DNA of 9,993 nucleotides from positions 216-10,208 of the forward strand of contig PLWR01000677.1 of the NCBI GenBank assembly GCA_003165615.1. The letters are read 5' to 3'. A program made the translations under genes and the position numbers. The stretch is from Acidobacteriota bacterium. GTDB taxonomy: Bacteria > Acidobacteriota > Terriglobia > UBA7540. The number at the start of each line of letters is the position of its first letter. Positions within the stretch are counted from its first letter, which is position 1. The notes under the pieces are model-generated. The model made no database searches. It worked only from the letters and a program-made list of their open reading frames with translations, and was not told the DNA's origin. Shown in pieces: positions 1 to 6,577 of this stretch.

Positions 1-2
1 TG

Positions 3-164
3 AAGATGGCTCAACAGCTTGCCTGGTCGGCGCAGAATCCCGGCCACGCCAACCCGTACAGCGCCATGAATGTCGACGTCCACGACAAACAGATCGCCTT
101 GCAAATTATTATGGATTATTCGGATTTGACCCTGGCCAGTGGGGTCGGTTCGCCACAGAATTAG
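3..164 (+). CDS. C-terminal end of an unidentified protein (5' truncated by the window)
   Basis: The frame is open from the left edge to a TAG at 162-164 and encodes 53 residues. It reads as real coding sequence: third codon positions are strongly G/C, as in the confirmed genes here, and the residue mix is protein-like, with the segment DVHDKQIALQIIMDY followed by a polar tail ending GVGSPQN. No motif assigns it to a family. It points the same way as the pil operon but is separated from it by about 620 nt and a promoter, so it is probably a separate transcription unit. Only the C-terminus is visible, so its function is left open. Confidence 0.55.
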   Translation, partial: KMAQQLAWSAQNPGHANPYSAMNVDVHDKQIALQIIMDYSDLTLASGVGSPQN

Positions 165-200
165 GTCTTGATTCAAGTCTTGCTGCTGAATGCTGCCTTG

Positions 201-247
201 AACCCTGTCTTTGCCCGTACTTTCAATCGGCTGGCGAAGGCAGGGTT
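201..247 (+). repeat. Imperfect inverted repeat / possible RNA hairpin
   Basis: Arm 201-215 pairs with arm 233-247 over 15 positions with no bulge. The two non-Watson-Crick positions (T208/G240 and T212/G236) become G-U pairs in a plus-strand transcript. The loop is 17 nt. It starts 37 nt after the stop codon of the upstream gene, so it could end or stabilise that transcript. No T-tract follows, so it is not a standard intrinsic terminator. Confidence 0.4.
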
Positions 248-259
248 GCCCGCGTTGTG

Positions 260-277
260 CCACCTCTGCCACCTCTG
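260..277. repeat. Two tandem copies of CCACCTCTG
   Basis: CCACCTCTG occurs at 260-268 and again directly at 269-277. It is a very short direct repeat in non-coding sequence, purine-rich on the opposite strand. It may be a remnant of a dispersed intergenic repeat, but one occurrence cannot show that. Confidence 0.35.
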
Positions 278-708
278 TGTTTCACCAGGGGCATCGCCCC
301 CTAAGCGTCGATAAAGGCACCCGTTTCTGAACGCGCGCGCCGCCGCCCCGCGGCGATCGATGCTCAGAATCAAAACAGGATGGCGGATACCATTTGCTTA
401 ATTTGTCAATACGTGTTTGCGGTGGAAAAATGTGAGCGGGCGGGAAGAATGGGGAGCGAAAAAGAGGGGGCCGTGCGGCATTCCAAAGAACCCCCACGAA
501 ACGCTTTTTCGACAACACGGCATCCTGCAATCTCCCCCCAAAAACCGGTAAAACACGAAAAAAAACAGTTAAAACACAAAAAATTTCGTGGGCCAATTCC
601 TTGTGGTGTTAAACGGTGGGAACACTACATATTTGGTAAATTTCCCGAAATACCCCCAATAAGCACCTACAAAATACTAAGAAACCCCTAAAACTAACAA
701 AATAGTCC

Positions 709-738
709 TTGACACAAAAAATGCACAGAGCGTATAAG
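709..738 (+). promoter_or_regulatory. Sigma70-type promoter for the HTH-pilMNOPQ operon
   Basis: A perfect -35 hexamer TTGACA (709-714) is followed after 18 nt by TATAAG (733-738), a five-of-six match to the -10 consensus. Transcription would start near 745 and leave a leader of about 86 nt before the ATG at 831. It is the best promoter match I noticed in the window. It lies at the end of the A-rich intergenic region, directly before the first gene of the operon. Confidence 0.65.
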
Positions 739-817
739 CTCATCAAGTATGGAAGTCGGGAACGAACGAATCTTAAATAATCAGCTTGGGCAGCGCACTC
801 AAGGGCACGATTTCGGC

Positions 818-823
818 GGAAGG
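818..823 (+). promoter_or_regulatory. Ribosome binding site that sets the start of the HTH gene
   Basis: GGAAGG at 818-823 lies 7 nt before the ATG at 831 and only 1 nt before the in-frame ATG at 825. It is also downstream of the in-frame TTG at 786. This spacing selects 831 as the start. Confidence 0.6.
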
Positions 824-830
824 TATGAGC

Positions 831-1034
831 ATGACAGAGACCAGAGAGGTCATGGATATCCGGGAAGCGTCGGAGTATCTCGGCGTCTCACGGGAAACCC
901 TTTACAAGTATGTATATGAAGAAAAGATTCCAGCTTTCAAACTAGGTAACCGCTGGAAATTCAAGAAGACCGTCCTGGACCGCTGGATGGAGAAGCAAAG
1001 CGCGCAGTTTGAACAGCGATCGAATCGTCGGTAG
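831..1034 (+). CDS. Excisionase-family (MerR-like HTH_17) DNA-binding protein
   Basis: This is a 67-residue protein consisting almost entirely of one winged-helix DNA-binding domain of the excisionase/HTH_17 type. The family hallmarks are in order: the helix-turn-helix MDIREASEYLGVSRETLYKYV (about residues 8-28, the first hydrophobic then Leu-Gly-Val-Ser turn), the wing IPAFKLGNRWKFKK (33-46), and a closing helix LDRWMEK. The start at 831 is chosen for the GGAAGG 7 nt upstream. In-frame TTG 786 and ATG 825 are alternatives. It is the first gene after the promoter and ends 30 nt before pilM, so it is probably co-transcribed with the pilus genes. No phage or integrase gene is nearby, so a role as a true excisionase is unlikely. 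A role as local transcription regulator, perhaps of this operon, is inference from position and fold. The tail is basic (ending RSNRR). Confidence 0.85.
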   Translation: MTETREVMDIREASEYLGVSRETLYKYVYEEKIPAFKLGNRWKFKKTVLDRWMEKQSAQFEQRSNRR

Positions 1035-1064
1035 CGCGCCACCGCTCGGTAGGGAGCATCGCCA

Positions 1065-2117
1065 ATGTTTGGGTTAGGAAAAGCCAAGAGCCTGGTGGGA
1101 CTGGATATCGGGTCGAGCGCCGTCAAGGCGGTCGAGCTGCGTAAGAAGGGCAACTCTTATGAGCTTGTGAACCTGGGGATTGAGCCCCTGGGCCAGGATA
1201 CGGTGGTGGACGGCGCCATCATGGATGCTCTGTCGGTATCTTCCGCCATCGAGAAAATCTTTAATGACAATCGCATCAAGACCCGGAACGTGGCCACTTC
1301 GGTTTCCGGCCACTCGGTGATCGTCAAGCGCGTCACCGTGGGAGCCAACTCCGATGAGGAGCTTAACAGCTCCATCCGATACGAGGCGCAGCAGCACATT
1401 CCTTTTGACATTGCGGATGTTAACCTGGACTACCAGTCCTTGGGCTCGTCTCCGGCGGGAAACGGAACGGACGTCATGCTGGTGGCGGTAAAGCGCGAAA
1501 AGATTTTGAATCACACCAACGTGCTCAGCCAGGCCGGCAAGATTCCCACGGTCGTCGACTACGACGGGTTCGCGGTGTACAACGCTTTCGAGGCGAACTA
1601 TGACTTTCCTCCTGATCAGATGGCGGCGCTGCTCAACATCGGCGCCAGCATCATGAATATCGTGATCGGGCGGGGCGGCAATCCTCTGTTTACCCGCGAC
1701 GTCTCCGTGGGGGGAAACCAGTACACCGATACGCTGCAGAAGGAACTCGACTTGAGCTTCGAGGATGCGGAAAAGCTGAAGCAGGGGTTTGATGTGCCCA
1801 ATGTAACGCAGGAGCAGAAGCTTCCCCACTTGCGGTCGGTGACGGAAATTCTCATGCTGGAAATCCAGAAAACTTTCGACTTCTTCCGGCAGACCACATC
1901 GACCGAGAATATCCAGCACATCTATGTTTCGGGCGGGACCGCCAAAATCGAAGGTCTCGTGGATCAGCTCAAAGCGGAGTTCAACATTCCCGTGGAGATC
2001 ATCAACCCCTTTCAAAGGGTTTTGGTCGATGGGAAAAAGTTTGATGTAGGTTACGTGGACGAAATTGCTCCCCGTATGAGCGTTGCGGTGGGGCTGGCTT
2101 TGAGGAGCTTTGACTAG
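1065..2117 (+). CDS. pilM: Type IV pilus assembly protein PilM (actin-like ATPase)
   Basis: PilM is a cytoplasmic actin-like nucleotide-binding protein. It forms a ring at the base of the type IV pilus machine and binds the N-terminal tail of PilN. The 350-residue length is normal for the family. Visible motifs are the phosphate-1 loop GLDIGSSAVKAVEL (12-25), the PilM-typical segment EAQQHIPFDIADV (107-119), a phosphate-2 segment ALLNIGASIMNIVI (188-201), and the adenosine motif IYVSGGTAKIEGL (286-298). The ATG at 1065 has AGGGAG (1051-1056) 8 nt upstream. The stop is followed after 2 nt by the pilN start, so translation is probably coupled. It is the first structural gene of the pilMNOPQ cluster. 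The homologous FtsA/EpsL-like proteins are excluded by the PilN-type partner directly downstream. Confidence 0.96.
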   Translation: MFGLGKAKSLVGLDIGSSAVKAVELRKKGNSYELVNLGIEPLGQDTVVDGAIMDALSVSSAIEKIFNDNRIKTRNVATSVSGHSVIVKRVTVGANSDEELNSSIRYEAQQHIPFDIADVNLDYQSLGSSPAGNGTDVMLVAVKREKILNHTNVLSQAGKIPTVVDYDGFAVYNAFEANYDFPPDQMAALLNIGASIMNIVIGRGGNPLFTRDVSVGGNQYTDTLQKELDLSFEDAEKLKQGFDVPNVTQEQKLPHLRSVTEILMLEIQKTFDFFRQTTSTENIQHIYVSGGTAKIEGLVDQLKAEFNIPVEIINPFQRVLVDGKKFDVGYVDEIAPRMSVAVGLALRSFD

Positions 2118-2119
2118 CC

Positions 2120-2812
2120 ATGATTAAGATCAATCTTCTAGGAAGCGAAAAGCCCAAGCCCATAGGCCCGTCAGGCGGAGGATCACCCGCGCCCAAGGCC
2201 ATGCAGGTGGCGATTTTTGTCGGTGCTCTGATTATCTGCTTCGGGATCGTCGGCGTCATCTATAAGATCTGGAGCAACCAAATCGCGGATCTGGAAAAGC
2301 GGCAGAGTCAGGAAAAGATCCGGCAACAGGAACTGGCCGTGGTGAAAGCCCAGAACGAAAAATACCAGCAACGGCTGAATGACCTCGAGACCCGCATCAA
2401 CACCATTCAGGCGTTGCAGAATAGCCGCGTCGGCCCCGTCGAACTGATGAGCGCTCTGGGGAACATCGTCAACAGGACCAACGATGTTTTTCTTTACACG
2501 TTGATTCCAGCAGGTGACCGGATACAGCTCAAGGGGCAGTCGAACACGGTTGATTCCGTGGCGAATTTCCTGTCCTTCCTGAAGAATTCCGGCTCCTTCG
2601 ATGCAATTCAGTTGGAGCAGCTCTACCAGGATGACGTCAAGGAGCACTTGACGTATAAGTTCCAGTTGAGCTGCCAGTTCAAACAACCCGGAGGGGCGAT
2701 TTCCCCAACGGCGGGTGGCGGACCAGTAGGCCCCAGTGGACCCGCGGCGGGTCCGCAGGGACTGGCAGGGCAGGTGCAAGGACAAACTCAGGGCATAAGG
2801 CAAGTAAGGTAG
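2120..2812 (+). CDS. pilN: Type IV pilus inner-membrane protein PilN
   Basis: PilN is a bitopic inner-membrane protein. Its short cytoplasmic tail docks into PilM and its periplasmic part pairs with PilO. The protein opens with the diagnostic PilM-binding sequence MIKINLL (1-7). A Gly/Pro-rich stretch follows, then one membrane helix (about 29-50), a charged coiled coil (about 53-97), and an alpha/beta periplasmic domain (about 100-190). The last 40 residues are an unusual low-complexity extension rich in Gly, Pro and Gln (for example GPVGPSGPAAGPQG, 201-214). At 230 residues it is somewhat longer than a basic PilN because of this tail. It starts 2 nt after pilM, and the stop overlaps the AGGAGAGG ribosome site (2811-2818) of pilO. 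Fold and position make the assignment firm. Confidence 0.93.
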   Translation: MIKINLLGSEKPKPIGPSGGGSPAPKAMQVAIFVGALIICFGIVGVIYKIWSNQIADLEKRQSQEKIRQQELAVVKAQNEKYQQRLNDLETRINTIQALQNSRVGPVELMSALGNIVNRTNDVFLYTLIPAGDRIQLKGQSNTVDSVANFLSFLKNSGSFDAIQLEQLYQDDVKEHLTYKFQLSCQFKQPGGAISPTAGGGPVGPSGPAAGPQGLAGQVQGQTQGIRQVR

Positions 2813-2827
2813 GAGAGGGTAAAGAAG

Positions 2828-3442
2828 ATGGCCAAGACCTTCAATGATCTTCCGGCTCCCATTCAGGGGCTTATCTTTGTGACGGTGGCAGTCATCCTGG
2901 CGGGCGCAACGTTTTGGTATTTCGTGCTGCCCTTGAATGACCAGCGGGAAAGTTTGCAAAAGGAAGTGGCCAAACTCAAAGCGGAAAACGACAGGAACGA
3001 AGCTTTCCGGCAACAACAGACGGAGTATTTGAACCGCATCGCGCAACTCGAAAGCCAGTTGAATACACTCCGCTCCATTGTTCCTGACGAGCAGGCCACC
3101 GATGAGTTCATCAAGAGTGTCTTTGCCGACGGTGCGAGTACCAATACCCAGATCCGGATGTTCGTTCCCAAGCCTCCGGTGGAAAAAGATTTCTATGTGG
3201 AAACGCCTTTTAACGTGCGCTTGGACGGAACCTATTACAGTTTGCTGAGCTTCTTTGATCGACTCGCGCATGAACAACGAATCATGAGTGTTTCGGGCCT
3301 TTCTCTCGGTACTCCGGAGGGCGGCGGCATGGGGGCATACAAGGTATCATCCACCGAGACCGTCGGGGCAAATTGCATACTGACCACGTATTTCAACAAG
3401 CCCCTGAGCTCGGCGGCGCCACCTCCCAAAAAGAAACAGTGA
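2828..3442 (+). CDS. pilO: Type IV pilus inner-membrane protein PilO
   Basis: PilO forms heterodimers with PilN in the periplasm and helps link the inner-membrane platform to PilP and PilQ. The 204-residue protein has a short cytoplasmic end, one membrane helix (about 13-33), a coiled coil (about 37-81), and a ferredoxin-like periplasmic domain. That domain includes the family-typical run FNVRLDGTYYSLLSFFDRLA (128-147), followed by the strand RIMSVSGLSL. It ends in a Pro/Lys-rich tail (PPPKKKQ). A good ribosome site, AGGAGAGGG at 2811-2819, lies 8 nt before the ATG and overlaps the end of pilN. Order in the cluster (after pilN, before the RDPF-motif pilP) supports the name. Confidence 0.93.
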   Translation: MAKTFNDLPAPIQGLIFVTVAVILAGATFWYFVLPLNDQRESLQKEVAKLKAENDRNEAFRQQQTEYLNRIAQLESQLNTLRSIVPDEQATDEFIKSVFADGASTNTQIRMFVPKPPVEKDFYVETPFNVRLDGTYYSLLSFFDRLAHEQRIMSVSGLSLGTPEGGGMGAYKVSSTETVGANCILTTYFNKPLSSAAPPPKKKQ

Positions 3443-3484
3443 GCAGGATGAGGACAATGGCTAAGCATAGGATTCAACGCACGC

Positions 3485-3490
3485 GAAGGA
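3485..3490 (+). promoter_or_regulatory. Ribosome binding site that sets the pilP start
   Basis: GAAGGA at 3485-3490 sits 8 nt before the ATG at 3499. The earlier in-frame ATGs at 3448 and 3457 lack a well-spaced site: purine-rich words lie only 0 and 3 nt away. The 3499 start also places a signal peptide exactly at the N-terminus. Confidence 0.5.
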
Positions 3491-3498
3491 TACCGGTT

Positions 3499-4056
3499 AT
3501 GCGAATCTTGCTCTTGGCGGCTCTCGCGCTGGGTTTGGGCGTCTCCCCGATTTGGGCGGACCAGCAAACCCCGAAGAGTCCCCTGCAAAGCGCCAGGACG
3601 GCGCAGACACCCGGGCAGAAGACGGCAAGGTCTGCCCGCACCTCTGCCCAACGCAGGAGCAAAGCGGCAAGTTCCCCATCTTCCCCGTCGGCGGCGGGGA
3701 AACGGGACCCCTTTAAGCTTCCAGAGTCTGCGAACGGCACGGTCAACAGCGAAGGCGTTATGGAAATGGCGCCGGGCGGGGTTTTGCCACCCGGGGCCCG
3801 TGGGCTGCTGATCTCGCAGTTGAAACTTGAGGGAGTGGTGCGAGAGCAATCCGCCAACAAAATGATCGCCGTGGTCACCAACGATACCAAACGGGCTTAT
3901 TTCTTGACTGAGAACGAATCGGTGTACAACGGCGTAGTGAGCAAGATCACGCCGGACGCAGTTTACTTCAAGGAGAACGTCCTCGACGGAAATGGCCGAG
4001 TGACGACTCGTGAAGTGGTGAAGCGACTGAGTCCGGCTCCGGGAGAAGGAAGATGA
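3499..4056 (+). CDS. pilP: Type IV pilus assembly protein PilP-like, secreted and not a lipoprotein
   Basis: PilP normally sits in the periplasm and joins the PilN/PilO platform to the secretin PilQ. The protein here (185 residues from ATG 3499) starts with a signal peptide: hydrophobic core RILLLAALALGLG, likely cleaved after SPIWA (residue 20). An unstructured basic Ser/Ala/Gln-rich linker follows (about 21-66). Next is the PilP hallmark RDPF (69-72) and a compact beta domain (about 100-180) with LKLEGVV, a turn, NGVVSKI and VYFKENV. There is no cysteine at all, so the lipobox of classical PilP is absent. ATG 3448 or 3457 are possible alternative starts and would extend the n-region. It overlaps pilQ by 4 nt (ATGA), indicating coupled translation. 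Similarity is partial, so the name rests on motif, fold and position together. Confidence 0.82.
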   Translation: MRILLLAALALGLGVSPIWADQQTPKSPLQSARTAQTPGQKTARSARTSAQRRSKAASSPSSPSAAGKRDPFKLPESANGTVNSEGVMEMAPGGVLPPGARGLLISQLKLEGVVREQSANKMIAVVTNDTKRAYFLTENESVYNGVVSKITPDAVYFKENVLDGNGRVTTREVVKRLSPAPGEGR

Positions 4057-6497
4057 GACGAAAAGCGATTATTCTGCTGACGGTGACATGGCTGATGCTG
4101 GGGATAGTTCCCGCCTCCAGGAGCCTCGCCTGGGGGTCCTCCGAGGCGGCGACCTTGAAGTCGGTCACGCTATCCGCAAGCCCCACGGGCACGGAGCTGG
4201 TTCTACGTGTGGATGGTATTTATACCTATAAAACCGTCCAGGCCAGTCCCGACACCCTTTTCATCGACCTCGCGGGCGCCAAGGTAGCAGAGGTTCCCCG
4301 CATCCAACAGTGGGCGAACCCCGTCTTCTTTGGCTACAAGCTCCTGCCCTATAAGGATGCTGCCGGCCAGCCGGTGGTCCGCGTCCAGGTGGACACGAAG
4401 GATTCGCATTCCTTCGTCGTCAAAAAGGACGGCTCAAGCCTTCGCTTGCTCTATGGCAAGGGTCTTCCGGCCAACGCCACGGCTGCCCCTGTTCCCGTGG
4501 CTGTTCCGGAGGTAACATCCGCCCGCGTCGCGCCTCCGGCCTCTCCCAGTGGGAAGCTGCTTGTCTCCAAGGTTACCTTTGACAAGCACGAGTCCGGCGA
4601 GACTTTTGTGGATGTCGCTACTTCCCAGAGCCCCGTCTATCGGGTCATGATGTTCACCAGCCCGGCCCGCTTGGTGGTTGATATTGAGGGCGCTCAAAGC
4701 ACCTCCACCACCAAAAGCTATCAAGCCGACACGGCGGTTCTGAAGGATGTTCGCATCGGACAATTCCGCGTAAAAGACCCATCAGTTGTCCGTGTCGTGG
4801 CCGACTTGAACGGGAATCCCGCCTTTGACGTTCACGCCACGCCCGCGGGTGTTCGCATTGAACTGCGTCCGCGTGGGTTAGAGAAGTCTCTGCCTATGGC
4901 TACCAAGGCTCCGGCTCCGCCCGCGAAGGCCGAGGAAACCAAGCCCGTTGAGGTCGCTGCGGTTACGACGGCGCCCATCGTCTCCGCCCCTGTGGCTGCT
5001 CCCAAGCCGGTGGTGGCGCCGCCTGTCCAGGTGGAGAAACGCGACACCGTGAAAGCTGATGTCCAAAGCACACTGCCCGCCATCGCCAGTTCCAATCAGG
5101 CAGTGGCGGCTCCGCTTCCACCCCCGGCCAGTGCTACACCGGAAGCGCTGCGCGCCGAGCATGCTGCCCAAACTCTGACGCTGGGCAGGGACAATTCCCC
5201 CATGGCGGCGCAGGGAGCTCCCCCGGCGAACCCCGCCGGCCCCTCCGAGGAAGCCAAACCTGTTTACACCGGTGAGCAGATCTCTTTGAATCTAAAAGAC
5301 GTTGACCTTAAAGATTTCTTCCGCTTGATTCATGAAATCAGCGGACTCAACATCATCCTTGATCCCAATGTGTCTGGCAGCGTCACACTGGTGCTGGATT
5401 CTGTTCCCTGGGACCAGGCCCTGGACATCGTTTTAAAGAACGAACGCCTGGGCAAAGTGTTGGAAGGCAACGTCCTGCGGATCGCGAAAATAGAAACTTT
5501 GACCGCGGAACAGGAAGGGCAAACACGATTGGCCGGTGCCCGCATGGACGCGGCCCCATTGGTGACGGTGTTCCGGCCCATAAATTACGCTAAGGCCTCT
5601 GACATCGCAGCCTTGCTGAAGACTTGGGCAGGAGGCGGCGCCCTTAGCCGCCGGGGCACGGTGATGGTGGACGCCCGCGCCAACACGCTGATCATTTCCG
5701 ATGTGCAGTCGCAGATGCCCATTATCGAGAACATCGTTTCCAAGATCGATAGGAAAGCGAAGCAAGTTTCCATCGAAGCGCGCGTGGTGCTGGCTACTGC
5801 CGACTTCACCCGGACCCTGGCAGCATCCCTCCTAGGGGGCTACCAGAACAGTCACACGGTGGCGACGGGTGTCACGGGCTCGAACAGCTCGATAACGATC
5901 CCGGTTCCAACCACTGCCCAACCGTTCCCCATTACTTCCGCTACCAGCGCCACGGCATCCGGATTTGGCGTTGCTTCCGTTGTCAATGTGGGTGCAAATT
6001 ACTTTATCAATGCTGCCATATCCGCGGCAGAGGAGCGCGATCAGGCGAAGACCATTTCCCGTCCCACCATCGTGACGCAAAATAATGTGCAGGGAATGGT
6101 CCAGCAAGGCGTGCAAGTTCCCATCCAGACCTCGATTAACAACACCATTTCCGTTCAGTATGAAAATGCCACTTTGCAGCTCACGGTTACGCCCCAAGTG
6201 ACCGACGATAACAACATCTTCTTGATCATCATGGTGAACAACGCATCCGTAGGTGCGGTGGTCACCGGCGCCGGCCCCAATATCAACACCCAACAAGCCA
6301 CCACGCAAGTGCTGGTTCCTGACGGTGGCACCGTGGTGTTCGGGGGCATTACGGTAACCAGCAGGAGCAAATCTGCAACCTATATCCCCTTGCTGGGAAA
6401 CATCCCTATCCTGGGGCACTTATTCAAGACTAGCAACACTTCGGACCAGGACCAGGAGTTGCTCTTCTTCGTATCGCCGAAGATCCTTCCGGGCTAG
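4053..6497 (+). CDS. pilQ: Type IV pilus secretin PilQ
   Basis: PilQ is the outer-membrane secretin: a multimeric gated channel through which the pilus leaves the cell. The 814-residue protein has a signal peptide (about 1-27, core AIILLTVTWLMLG). Two AMIN domains for peptidoglycan contact follow (about 34-134 and 168-272), then a long Pro/Ala/Val-rich linker (about 280-405). Next come an STN/N0 domain (about 408-478, with ISLNLKDVDLKDFFRLI and GLNIILDPNVSG) and a NolW-type N1 domain (about 503-566). The secretin core (about 571-812) contains the family signature VPDGGTVVFGGI near 755-766 and IPLLGNIPILGHLF near 778-791. The ATG at 4053 has GGGAG (4041-4045) 7 nt upstream and overlaps the pilP stop. 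It is the last gene of the operon, with the terminator 43 nt downstream. A type II secretion GspD is ruled out by the AMIN domains and the pilMNOP context. Confidence 0.97.
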   Translation: MRRKAIILLTVTWLMLGIVPASRSLAWGSSEAATLKSVTLSASPTGTELVLRVDGIYTYKTVQASPDTLFIDLAGAKVAEVPRIQQWANPVFFGYKLLPYKDAAGQPVVRVQVDTKDSHSFVVKKDGSSLRLLYGKGLPANATAAPVPVAVPEVTSARVAPPASPSGKLLVSKVTFDKHESGETFVDVATSQSPVYRVMMFTSPARLVVDIEGAQSTSTTKSYQADTAVLKDVRIGQFRVKDPSVVRVVADLNGNPAFDVHATPAGVRIELRPRGLEKSLPMATKAPAPPAKAEETKPVEVAAVTTAPIVSAPVAAPKPVVAPPVQVEKRDTVKADVQSTLPAIASSNQAVAAPLPPPASATPEALRAEHAAQTLTLGRDNSPMAAQGAPPANPAGPSEEAKPVYTGEQISLNLKDVDLKDFFRLIHEISGLNIILDPNVSGSVTLVLDSVPWDQALDIVLKNERLGKVLEGNVLRIAKIETLTAEQEGQTRLAGARMDAAPLVTVFRPINYAKASDIAALLKTWAGGGALSRRGTVMVDARANTLIISDVQSQMPIIENIVSKIDRKAKQVSIEARVVLATADFTRTLAASLLGGYQNSHTVATGVTGSNSSITIPVPTTAQPFPITSATSATASGFGVASVVNVGANYFINAAISAAEERDQAKTISRPTIVTQNNVQGMVQQGVQVPIQTSINNTISVQYENATLQLTVTPQVTDDNNIFLIIMVNNASVGAVVTGAGPNINTQQATTQVLVPDGGTVVFGGITVTSRSKSATYIPLLGNIPILGHLFKTSNTSDQDQELLFFVSPKILPG

Positions 6498-6540
6498 TCT
6501 TTACGCCGTGAAAGCGTACTCGGTCGATGGCTGATTTCAA

Positions 6541-6568
6541 GGAGGAGACTTTGGTCTCCTCCTTTTTT
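6541..6568 (+). terminator. Intrinsic terminator ending the pil operon
   Basis: A perfect 9-bp stem, GGAGGAGAC (6541-6549) with GTCTCCTCC (6554-6562), closes a TTTG loop. The A's before it and T's after it can add two more pairs. Six T's follow (6563-6568), then C and more T's. It lies 43 nt after the pilQ stop and 9 nt before the next start codon. It is the only textbook rho-independent terminator I see in the window. Confidence 0.9.
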
Positions 6569-6577
6569 CTTATACCC

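Larger units (their letters stand above)
165..785. other. Long non-coding intergenic region upstream of the pil operon
   Basis: This stretch holds no convincing gene. The left part (165-360) has a possible hairpin at 201-247, a 9-nt direct repeat at 260-277, a small GC hairpin (GGGGC 288-292 with GCCCC 296-300), and another at 341-355 (CGCCGC/GCGGCG). The right part (about 535-735) is markedly A-rich compared with the rest of the window, as expected for a control region, and contains repeated CACGAAA words. It ends at the promoter at 709-738. Open frames here (for example 380-691 on + and 282-596 on -) have compositions unlike the real genes. Confidence 0.7.

Noticed and set aside
282..596. 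Open frame of 104 codons on the minus strand
   Set aside because: It has no recognisable domain or ribosome site, and it overlaps low-complexity and A-rich control sequence.
380..691. Open frame of 103 codons on the plus strand in the upstream intergenic region
   Set aside because: Its composition is unlike the real genes (A-rich, Lys/Pro/Arg-heavy without domain pattern). It has no good ribosome site, and it lies in the promoter-proximal region just before the -35 box.
749..919. Possible upstream ORF starting just after the pil promoter and overlapping the HTH gene
   Set aside because: It has no Shine-Dalgarno site. Its residues are the out-of-frame shadow of the HTH gene, and its stop lies inside that gene.
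1074..2015. 313-codon antisense frame opposite pilM
   Set aside because: It is a shadow frame. pilM on the plus strand has all its expected nucleotide-binding motifs.
2183..3277. 364-codon antisense frame across pilN and pilO
   Set aside because: It is a shadow of two well-supported genes, with no motif or ribosome site of its own.
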